Positions 16,047-22,011 of a DNA stretch of 64,000 nt are shown one piece after another (positions within the stretch are counted from its first letter, which is position 1; each line of letters opens with the position of its first letter). Source of the stretch: a virus; the IMG/VR virus record IMGVR_UViG_3300050011_000164, positions 20,730 through 84,729 of that record. One strand, given 5' to 3'. A program made the position numbers and the translations under genes. Under the pieces are notes generated by a model. It was not told the DNA's origin. It saw nothing but the letters and a program-made list of their open reading frames with translations, and searched no databases.

Positions 16047-16305
16047 GAGGTCCTCTCCACATAATACCCATTGTGCGGAGAAATTTGGCGTCATCCATGG
16101 TTATTGTGCTGAGACGGGCGCACCGTTTGCACTGGCAACCGAATGCAAGCTCGTGGCGGGTGCGGGTGTAGAAGAGAGGTTCGTCCTCTTGACGAGAACG
16201 TGCGATGTCGGGGTCTGCCCCGTACCCCCGACAATACAAATCCCAGTAACGCGAATCGCCCCCACAGTTTGGGGGGCGATCCTCGGGTTCAAAGTGTTGG
16301 TGCAT
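15955..16305 (-). CDS. Hypothetical Cys-containing protein
   Basis: 116 aa from MHQHFEPEDRPPNCGG with GAGG upstream. Contains FGCQCKRCARLS, a possible zinc site. Its last ~30 codons overlap the start and promoter of the Ada-like gene, so the true 3' end or reality of the tail is uncertain. Confidence 0.45.
   Translation of the reverse strand: MHQHFEPEDRPPNCGGDSRYWDLYCRGYGADPDIARSRQEDEPLFYTRTRHELAFGCQCKRCARLSTITMDDAKFLRTMGIMWRGPHVSVDGIGRLDSSKQDAREVGRTQATQDIR
16060..16069 (-). promoter_or_regulatory. GGTATTATG promoter-like box
   Basis: Minus strand GGGTATTATGTGGAGAGG directly before the Ada-like gene, the same layout (TATTATG then GGAGAGG) as at 13779. Confidence 0.4.
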
Positions 16306-16336
16306 TCGTTCCCTCTTCAATGAAAAGGGAAGTCAG

Positions 16337-17038
16337 TTAAGCGGTGACGAGATCGGGCGCGACTTCGCTCGGCATCCGATCCTTGACTGGCACATCCTCA
16401 TACGGCTCGTAAGTCGTGAGGTCCACAACGAGAGACCCGTCACTGGGTGCATTCGTCCACCGCACATTACCGCTGCCGTCGCTCGTAAGTACGGTACCAG
16501 CGGCAGGCAAGCCGCTACCACATGGAGTAGCTTGGGTGCCAAGCGACATGTTATTACTGTTAATGAAAGTAAAGACTTCGCCATTGTTGGTGTTCGCCAA
16601 CGTGCAGGTCACCGTGGGGCTCTGGTAAGTGCCGTTGCTGGTGAGCAGGCTGCCGCCCTGAAAATTGCCGCCGTTAATGATGCCAGTATTCGGCGTGTTG
16701 TAGCCGACCCAATTAGGCTGAGTGGTGAACGTGTAGTTGGGAGTGTTGTAGTAATTCGGCCAAGACCAGACCCATTGTGGGTAGGTGTAGACGTAGCGGA
16801 CGTTCTGGGGCGGCTCCGTACCCTCCACGAGGGCTCTCAGGGATCGTTCGAGCATATCTAACCGAGCGGTCTCCTGCACGATCTCTTGGTGATTCTTGGT
16901 AGCCGTTGCCAAAGCTTTTTCGGCTCTGACGAGAGCTTTCTTCTTGTCGGCAAGCTCTTTTGAAGCTGCTTTCATCAATTTCGCGTATTTTGAAGTTTTA
17001 GTCTTGCTATTTGCTGCAATTCTTTTCTTGTTTGCCAC
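16337..17038 (-). CDS. Probable virion protein with coiled coil
   Basis: 233 aa, GTG start with AGAGG. Basic N-terminal coiled coil (residues 10-70) then a Tyr/Trp/Asn-rich beta region (TYPQWVWSWPNYYNTPNYT) and a GSGNVRW pattern of the kind seen in phage tail-fibre or fibre-associated proteins. A promoter-like box lies upstream at 17113. Confidence 0.55.
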   Translation of the reverse strand: MANKKRIAANSKTKTSKYAKLMKAASKELADKKKALVRAEKALATATKNHQEIVQETARLDMLERSLRALVEGTEPPQNVRYVYTYPQWVWSWPNYYNTPNYTFTTQPNWVGYNTPNTGIINGGNFQGGSLLTSNGTYQSPTVTCTLANTNNGEVFTFINSNNMSLGTQATPCGSGLPAAGTVLTSDGSGNVRWTNAPSDGSLVVDLTTYEPYEDVPVKDRMPSEVAPDLVTA

Positions 17039-17112
17039 GTGGCACCTCTAAAAGTGTGAATTGATAGTCTGAAAACACCGAATTTACAAAATTCATTGTC
17101 GATTCTGAGTAT

Positions 17113-17122
17113 CTAATACTGA
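17113..17122 (-). promoter_or_regulatory. TCAGTATTAG promoter-like box
   Basis: Minus strand CTCAGTATTAGATA about 75 nt before the GTG at 17038, just downstream of a terminator. Confidence 0.45.
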
Positions 17123-17140
17123 GTTTTGAGGTACAAAAGC

Positions 17141-17165
17141 AAAAAGCCCTCGATTTTCATCGAGG
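17141..17165 (-). terminator. Rho-independent terminator
   Basis: Minus strand stem CCTCGAT/ATCGAGG with a GAAA-type loop followed by GGCTTTTTGC. Ends the operon that includes the gene at 17198. Confidence 0.8.
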
Positions 17166-17197
17166 ACTTTCAGTTTTGAGGAGGGATTATAGCTCCT

Positions 17198-17734
17198 TTA
17201 GAAATATCTTACGTAAACACTTACCAGATTCGAACTGGCTTGAAATTGAAATTGCTGATTCGCCTGTGCGAACACCGAGGACGGCAGCACCAGAAACTCC
17301 GTGCCCGGGTGAAGTTCCGTGGCGACGGGTACAACGTAGTCGTCAACATCGGATGTACGGCCCGTGCAAGCATCAGGAGCCGATAAAAGTGTGATCGTGG
17401 AATCACCATCTGCATAAGCTCCCCAATAGATCGATGGGGGTGACAGGGATGGGGTCTGATTCAAGCTACCCGCAAGAGCGATGTAAGCCTGACCGCCAAT
17501 ATTGACCACCTGCCCAGCCGTGTAAACCGTCACGCTCGACCATGCGAGTGCTGTAGTAGCGGCAGCACAATAGAAGGTCACCAGATCACGACCCGTTGTC
17601 AAGAAGTAGTTACCGTTCACCGCGTCACAAACGGTATAAAGAGGGTTCAACCCCGTTCCCGTTCCCGTCGTCCCGAACGTGGCACTGAGTGTGATCGGCG
17701 CGTTGTTGACGACCATTGTTGGTTTCGTAAGCAT
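17198..17734 (-). CDS. Probable virion structural protein
   Basis: 178 aa, Thr/Ser/Ala/Val-rich beta protein starting MLTKPTMVVNNAPITLSATF. The middle (WSSVTVYTAGQVVNIGGQAY) resembles the carbohydrate-binding-like (chitin-binding/CBM5-12-like) repeats seen in phage tail proteins. No enzyme motif. Lies beside small membrane proteins that may form a lysis group. Confidence 0.55.
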   Translation of the reverse strand: MLTKPTMVVNNAPITLSATFGTTGTGTGLNPLYTVCDAVNGNYFLTTGRDLVTFYCAAATTALAWSSVTVYTAGQVVNIGGQAYIALAGSLNQTPSLSPPSIYWGAYADGDSTITLLSAPDACTGRTSDVDDYVVPVATELHPGTEFLVLPSSVFAQANQQFQFQASSNLVSVYVRYF

Positions 17735-17742
17735 GTGTCCCC

Positions 17743-17961
17743 TTACTTCTTTTTCTTATGAGTGGCTTTCCACTCTTTGAATTCTTTGTGTTCGGAGGCG
17801 GTGATGCGAACAGCTTTTTCCGCTTTCCGCCAAAGCTTGCTGCCGACCCAATCAAAAGCAGCTTTACCGAATGAACCAAGCAGTAAGCCTCCACTACCGA
17901 GAAAGTAGTGGATAAACCTATCGTCAAAGTCCATTCGGGCTTTTACCAGTTCGAACAACAT
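17743..17961 (-). CDS. Small membrane protein, possible lysis accessory
   Basis: 72 aa. One hydrophobic segment (FIHYFLGSGGLLLGSFGKAAF) and a Lys-rich C-terminus (EWKATHKKKK). Coupled to the holin-like gene upstream by a 1-nt overlap (TAATG type). Confidence 0.5.
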   Translation of the reverse strand: MLFELVKARMDFDDRFIHYFLGSGGLLLGSFGKAAFDWVGSKLWRKAEKAVRITASEHKEFKEWKATHKKKK

Positions 17962-18236
17962 TACGCTGCCTTTGGTGCCGTTGGTGCTGGGTTTGCCTTG
18001 ACGTACAGATACGCCGCGAGGCCGCCGCTGGCAGCCGAGACCAGAATGAGCAGGTCAAGCTCGCTGCGTAGACCGTTGGTGACGTTGAACTTCGTCGAAT
18101 CGAGGATAGACGCACCCACAACAGACGACAGCCCAGACCATGCACCGTGCAGAGCCGCCATACCGACAGCCTTGATGTAGACAGCCCAACGTGAGCCTGC
18201 CGCTTCTTCTGCTTTCAACCAAGTGGAAATGGACAT
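17961..18236 (-). CDS. Holin-like small membrane protein
   Basis: 91 aa with two hydrophobic segments: residues about 18-42 (VYIKAVGMAALHGAWSGLSS) and 62-80 (LDLLILVSAASGGLAAYLYV). Size and layout suit a class II holin or similar phage membrane protein, but no endolysin gene is adjacent. The Shine-Dalgarno lies inside a perfect hairpin, suggesting tight control. Confidence 0.5.
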   Translation of the reverse strand: MSISTWLKAEEAAGSRWAVYIKAVGMAALHGAWSGLSSVVGASILDSTKFNVTNGLRSELDLLILVSAASGGLAAYLYVKANPAPTAPKAA

Positions 18237-18242
18237 GATGAT

Positions 18243-18262
18243 GCCCTCCTACAAAGGAGGGC
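18243..18262 (-). promoter_or_regulatory. Hairpin hiding the ribosome binding site
   Basis: Minus strand GCCCTCCTttgtAGGAGGGC: a perfect 8-bp stem with a 4-nt loop. The 3' arm is the Shine-Dalgarno AGGAGGG, 7 nt before the ATG at 18236. No T-run follows, so it is not a usual terminator. Confidence 0.65.
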
Positions 18263-18273
18263 GGTAGGCAGAT

Positions 18274-18615
18274 TTATTCGGAGAAACCAGCCGCCCATAG
18301 GTAGAGGCGAGTTTGCCAGATGAAGAGGCGTCTCAGGCGAGCGCATTGGCGATAGGTCAGATTGAGGTTACCGACAAGCCAGTATTCGGGCTGGCCCCAG
18401 AACACGTCTAGAATGATGAGGATGCGAGCGACTTCCTTCCTCCATCTTGGCCAAGGGAGCTTCTTTTTCTTGGAGTTACCCGTGTAGGCTTCAGATTGAT
18501 GGGCGAGATTGTAAGTGATGGCACGCCACAAGCGTTCGCCCAGCGGGGTGTACCAGCCGTAAGGCGGGCCGTTACCTTTGGTGCGCGGGAACCATATCCA
18601 CGAATAGGGTTGCAT
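18274..18615 (-). CDS. Hypothetical Trp/Arg-rich protein
   Basis: 113 aa (MQPYSWIWFPRTKGNGPPYG). Basic and unusually rich in Trp, with an interior hydrophobic helix (RILIILDVFWGQ). May be membrane-associated. No family recognised. Confidence 0.55.
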   Translation of the reverse strand: MQPYSWIWFPRTKGNGPPYGWYTPLGERLWRAITYNLAHQSEAYTGNSKKKKLPWPRWRKEVARILIILDVFWGQPEYWLVGNLNLTYRQCARLRRLFIWQTRLYLWAAGFSE

Positions 18616-18628
18616 TTGTTTCCTGTGG

Positions 18629-19219
18629 CTAAGATCGCTTTGCGCCTTCGACCATAGGGATTAACTGCTCGTTCGTAAGTCCCACTTTATATCCTAGATC
18701 GGCAACCTGACCTGCGTCGAGACCGTCGAACCACTTCTGGAACATTGCAATCACGTCTTGCTTGGAGAGGTTCAGGTCTTTCACCAATCGGCTCGGGGTG
18801 ACCCAGCAACGACCCATGTGCCCATTCGGACAAGAGCAACCGAGATCACATGGGACTTCGCTCACCAGTTGTTTGAAGCCCAATATGCCCGTCAGCCGCA
18901 CGGTGTCCAGAACACCATCATCCGTATTGTAACCCGAGCCCCACTTGCCGATGACGAAGAAAGCTTTGGTTTGGTAGTAGTCGCCCGAGTTGAACTTGTT
19001 CATAATCTCAACGGGGTCAATATTCCACAGGCGGTCGCCTTCGCGGGGTTCGTCACTGTTCATAAGCCAAGGAGTGCCGGATTGAATGCCGAGACGATTC
19101 GGTCGGTCACACTGGTGCTCTTTGCCATCCTTGGTGACGATGATGACGTTGCCGTCCGAGATGTCACCTTCAATAAAGAATCCAGTACCGTTACGCCTTA
19201 TTGTTTTGGTTTCCAACAT
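18629..19219 (-). CDS. Hypothetical protein
   Basis: 196 aa with a good GGGAGG Shine-Dalgarno. Beta N-terminus; CDLGCSCPNGHMGRC near residue 125 could bind metal. The C-terminal helices (LSKQDVIAMFQKWFDGLDAG) look like a small helical bundle. Preceded by GTGG-TACCAT, a possible extended -10 with a normal leader. Confidence 0.6.
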   Translation of the reverse strand: MLETKTIRRNGTGFFIEGDISDGNVIIVTKDGKEHQCDRPNRLGIQSGTPWLMNSDEPREGDRLWNIDPVEIMNKFNSGDYYQTKAFFVIGKWGSGYNTDDGVLDTVRLTGILGFKQLVSEVPCDLGCSCPNGHMGRCWVTPSRLVKDLNLSKQDVIAMFQKWFDGLDAGQVADLGYKVGLTNEQLIPMVEGAKRS

Positions 19220-19374
19220 GTGATCCTCCCGCTTTCAATGGTACCACGAGGAAAGAAAAAAGGCTAGTTCCAAGTCCGATTCGAACGGAACTCATTGGAA
19301 CTAGCCTACCATTTTAATCAGAATCGGGGGTCTTTCTCCCCCATGCACTATAATAATACCATAGTCTGGAACTT
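19220..19374 (-). other. Structured intergenic region, possible small RNA
   Basis: Minus strand holds TGG-TATTAT (near 19356), a hairpin GGGGGagaaagaCCCCC (about 19327-19343), then a 12-bp perfect inverted repeat GGCTAGTTCCAA/TTGGAACTAGCC (19263-19307) ending in a T-run. The loop of that repeat contains CCGTTCGAATCGG, identical in form to a tRNA T-arm, but no full tRNA cloverleaf fits. Reads as a promoter plus a short structured transcript ending in a terminator. Confidence 0.45.
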
Positions 19375-20115
19375 TTAGGAACCACCCGCCAAAGTAAAAT
19401 TCACCTGAATCTGGGTTTGCACTTCAACGGGTGAGCCGTTGAGCAAATACGGTCTGTACCGCCATTGTTTAACCGCATCGACGGCAGCCTTCACGAGCAG
19501 CGGATGCCCACTGATAACCTTCAAGTCCTCAATAGTCCCGTTCGCAGAAATCACCGCTTCAAGCATTACAGAGCCCTGCACGCGGGCTTGACGCGCCAAC
19601 GGCGGGTAAGTCGGTGTCACCTTCCGAACCAGCATTCCAGCCGAAACACCTGACGATACTCGCACAATCTTGGGCGGTGCAAGTTGCGGTGCCGCCACTG
19701 GAACTGCACTGAGGATTGAGCCAATCACGCCGTTTGGTGTTCCTCCCGGAATTCCTCCGGGTACGCCACCCACTACGCCTTGAACTGCCACAGACGGTGG
19801 AGGTGCGTCTTCTATGATCTGTTGAATCTTCTTTGGGATGCGCGTGGGCGTGCGAAGCTGCCCATTCACGATGTCGGTCTGTACCTGCTTAACCACCCTA
19901 ACTGGTGCGGCTGCTGGAGGGGGTGGCGGTGGTGGAGGGGAAGGCGCAACCAGCATAGTGACCAATTGCGCTGCGGGTAGCTCATCAGTGATGAACAACG
20001 GGATTAGAAGCACAATACCGAGGATCGCCGCTTCAATCAGAAACGCGACCGACGTGTATCGCCCGCGTTTGTCCTTCAGCTTACCGCCAGATTCTAATAG
20101 ACTGTCTTCAAACAT
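19375..20115 (-). CDS. TonB-family energy-transducer protein
   Basis: 246 aa. Short cytoplasmic N-terminus (MFEDSLLESGGKLKDKRGRY), one membrane helix (~22-44), a PPPPPPPP linker (58-66), a Gly/Pro repeat (GGVPGGIPGGTPNG) and a C-terminal TonB domain: GMLVRKVTPTYPPLARQARV, GSVMLEAVISANGTIEDL, VDAVKQWRYRPYLLNG. Complete by length. In bacteria TonB passes proton-motive energy from ExbB/ExbD to outer-membrane receptors. From memory the N-terminal and linker wording is close to the many TonB copies of Terriglobia. No ExbB/ExbD or receptor lies nearby. Likely host-derived; might change receptor use or block other phages that need TonB. Confidence 0.9.
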   Translation of the reverse strand: MFEDSLLESGGKLKDKRGRYTSVAFLIEAAILGIVLLIPLFITDELPAAQLVTMLVAPSPPPPPPPPAAAPVRVVKQVQTDIVNGQLRTPTRIPKKIQQIIEDAPPPSVAVQGVVGGVPGGIPGGTPNGVIGSILSAVPVAAPQLAPPKIVRVSSGVSAGMLVRKVTPTYPPLARQARVQGSVMLEAVISANGTIEDLKVISGHPLLVKAAVDAVKQWRYRPYLLNGSPVEVQTQIQVNFTLAGGS

Positions 20116-20171
20116 GTATCCCCCGTACTATATTAGAACTCAAAGTCACGTATTTGTTGCACGTTAAACCT

Positions 20172-20285
20172 CTATGGGAACCAGATGTCGTCGTCACCCG
20201 GTTGGGCTTGTAGATGACCGATCCAAATGAGTCCACCAACTATAAGCACGAAGCAAAGGATGAAAGCAGCGATTTGCCAGAACAT
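20172..20285 (-). CDS. Tiny membrane protein
   Basis: 37 aa: MFWQIAAFILCFVLIVGGLI... then WIGHLQAQPGDDDIWFP. One membrane helix and a short acidic tail. ATG overlaps the stop of the sigma-like gene (TAATG). Ends in TAG. Confidence 0.55.
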   Translation of the reverse strand: MFWQIAAFILCFVLIVGGLIWIGHLQAQPGDDDIWFP

Positions 20286-21340
20286 TATACCACCTGTGAA
20301 ACCTTTCGCCGCCCGCGCTTGCGCTTGGATTCCCCCGTATCGTTATTCTGGAAGCACGCGGCCAATTCTTTCAGTCGCGTGCGCTGACGAGCGAAAAGAG
20401 TCTCACTGATACCCAAAGATTTGGCAGCCTCATGCTGGGACGATGCCTGTTGAATCGCATCCATCGCAAATACCAACTCGGGCTCTTTCGCTTCGACATA
20501 ACGGCGGAATTCATTGGCGAGCAAGTAGTTCTCGTACTGTTGTGCCGTGCGAGACGTGGCGGCACTCAGGTAGTCCGAGTGCACATGGCAGTAAGCATCA
20601 TCCACCACGTCGTACTCACCGTTCTCGTGGCTGGGATCGACATTCGTCACGATGGTGACGTTGCCAATCCGACAGATGGGATTCTTGTTGCGCTTCGAAT
20701 ACACGGTGTTGAACTTGTTCGTGAGGCACATGTTAACATACGAGCGGAAACGACGCTCACTCGCCCCATACTGACTGATCGGATTGAATGTTTCGATCAC
20801 ATCCGTGCAGCCATTTACTCGGCCATTAGCACCCAGCTTGCGGTGCTTGCTAGATTGCGGTAGGTATTTCATGTGAATGATGAGGTCCTGAGTCCAGTCT
20901 TGAACATCCCCGTCAACGATAAAGCGAGCAAGGCGCTTCTTAACCCAATTGCTGATGTAGAGGGGGTAGCGTTCGTAGAATTCGAGGAAGTCCTTTGGAA
21001 CACGGAAACCGTCGTCGCCGATGTAGTGCCCCGTGCGAGGATCATACTGAATCTTGTCGTATTGGCTATCGGGTTTGGCGGGTGCTGGCGTGGTGACTGG
21101 GATCAGGTCCATCGGCATTGTGCGTCGGACGTGCCACACGCCGTCGATTTCCTCACCGATGGCGATAAGGGTCTTGATGAGTTCGTATTGCCATTGGTCG
21201 CCACATTCGTTTGGCAAACGTTCCGTCGCGAGAGCGAACAGTTGATCGATGCGCTTAGGGCCTTGAAAGAGAGCTATAGCTAAGAGGTTGCCGAACTTGA
21301 GAGAAGAAAATGCGAATGCAGCGGTCTCTAACGGAACCAT
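20285..21340 (-). CDS. Divergent sigma-70-like RNA polymerase factor
   Basis: 351 aa, TTGGAG Shine-Dalgarno. The N-terminal ~115 residues are unlike sigma. Residues ~135-220 resemble region 2: IVDGDVQDWTQDLIIHM (cf. D-x-x-D-L-x-Q-x), then FNPISQYGASERRFRSYVNMCLTNKF (fixed-spacing F..W-like, helix, N-x-F). The C-terminus (MDAIQQASSQHEAAKSLGISETLFARQRTRL) fits a region-4-type helix-turn-helix, followed by a basic tail KRKRGRRK. Likely redirects host polymerase to phage promoters; the CAGTATTA boxes are candidates. Alternative: a non-sigma helix-turn-helix regulator. Confidence 0.6.
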   Translation of the reverse strand: MVPLETAAFAFSSLKFGNLLAIALFQGPKRIDQLFALATERLPNECGDQWQYELIKTLIAIGEEIDGVWHVRRTMPMDLIPVTTPAPAKPDSQYDKIQYDPRTGHYIGDDGFRVPKDFLEFYERYPLYISNWVKKRLARFIVDGDVQDWTQDLIIHMKYLPQSSKHRKLGANGRVNGCTDVIETFNPISQYGASERRFRSYVNMCLTNKFNTVYSKRNKNPICRIGNVTIVTNVDPSHENGEYDVVDDAYCHVHSDYLSAATSRTAQQYENYLLANEFRRYVEAKEPELVFAMDAIQQASSQHEAAKSLGISETLFARQRTRLKELAACFQNNDTGESKRKRGRRKVSQVV

Positions 21341-21357
21341 TAGGTCTCCAACACTAT

Positions 21358-21367
21358 CAAAATACTG
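21358..21367 (-). promoter_or_regulatory. CAGTATTTTG promoter-like box
   Basis: Minus strand GTTCAGTATTTTGATAG, close to the CAGTATTA boxes elsewhere, 18 nt before the ATG of the sigma-like gene. If real, the factor might control its own gene. A hairpin GTGCCT/AGGCAC lies just upstream (21391-21406). Confidence 0.4.
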
Positions 21368-21409
21368 AACTCCACGGGAATTCAGCGGGTGCCTTCCACT
21401 GTAGGCACG

Positions 21410-21514
21410 TTAACCCTTTAGTACACAGGGTCTATTTAGTTTATACATCAAGAGTTTGGTTTTATCAAGTGGAAAAAGGTACGAGCGTTTACTCATTCTT
21501 CCGTTGGATGCCAT
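21410..21514 (-). CDS. Possible small basic peptide
   Basis: 34 aa (MASNGRMSKRSYLFPLDKTK...), or 28 aa from the second ATG, in the otherwise empty gap 21341-21533. Weak Shine-Dalgarno (CGGAAGA). Only the open frame and its basic composition support it. Confidence 0.25.
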   Translation of the reverse strand: MASNGRMSKRSYLFPLDKTKLLMYKLNRPCVLKG

Positions 21515-21533
21515 TCGGCTCAATGAGGATTCT

Positions 21534-21959
21534 TTAGTGCGCCAGCATCTTCCAGAGCATTCCGAGGAACATCAGTACGTTAAAACCAATGCTGATGGCA
21601 AGGTTTTTGTCGAAGTTGGACTGCTCTTTATCCGAGGTCTTGGCAGATTTGTCGCCCACGCCCTGCGAACGGCTCTCACGGAGTGAGATAACGTCCTTGG
21701 TCAGTTCCGACACATTGAGAGCGACCTGCTCAATGTCTCCACTCATCACCTTATTGATCTCGCTCTGGTTGTTTTCGGACTTGCTGTTAGCCTTTTCGGA
21801 GGCGGCGAAAGCGACCTGTGTCGTCTTCTCTTGGTTAGCCAAAGCTACCGTGATGGCGGTCTGAGCGAACACAGCTTGCTCGTCAACCTTCTTGCTGAGG
21901 TTGGCGATTCGTTCCGCCAGTACATCTACCGATAGTCCATTACCGTTGCGATTTGCCAT
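21534..21959 (-). CDS. Coiled-coil protein with C-terminal membrane anchor
   Basis: 141 aa, AAGGA Shine-Dalgarno. Residues 10-100 are coiled coil (VALANQEKTTQVAFAASEKA), residues 118-138 a membrane helix. This layout is common in phage proteins near the terminase or lysis genes and is sometimes annotated as holin or membrane tether. Exact role unknown. Confidence 0.6.
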   Translation of the reverse strand: MANRNGNGLSVDVLAERIANLSKKVDEQAVFAQTAITVALANQEKTTQVAFAASEKANSKSENNQSEINKVMSGDIEQVALNVSELTKDVISLRESRSQGVGDKSAKTSDKEQSNFDKNLAISIGFNVLMFLGMLWKMLAH

Positions 21960-22011
21960 GATTTTTCCTTCTAACTGGGGTAAAATTGACCCTACCTATA
22001 GATTCGGAAGC

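Noticed and set aside
19262-19310. tRNA gene suggested by GTTCGAATC
   Set aside because: No acceptor, D or anticodon arm can be built around it; the surrounding 12-bp inverted repeat makes a plain stem-loop.
20283-20292. TGGTATAATG as a leaderless promoter at 20285
   Set aside because: The ATG is part of the hexamer itself, so spacing is wrong; the match arises from the coding end SQVV* plus the TAATG overlap.
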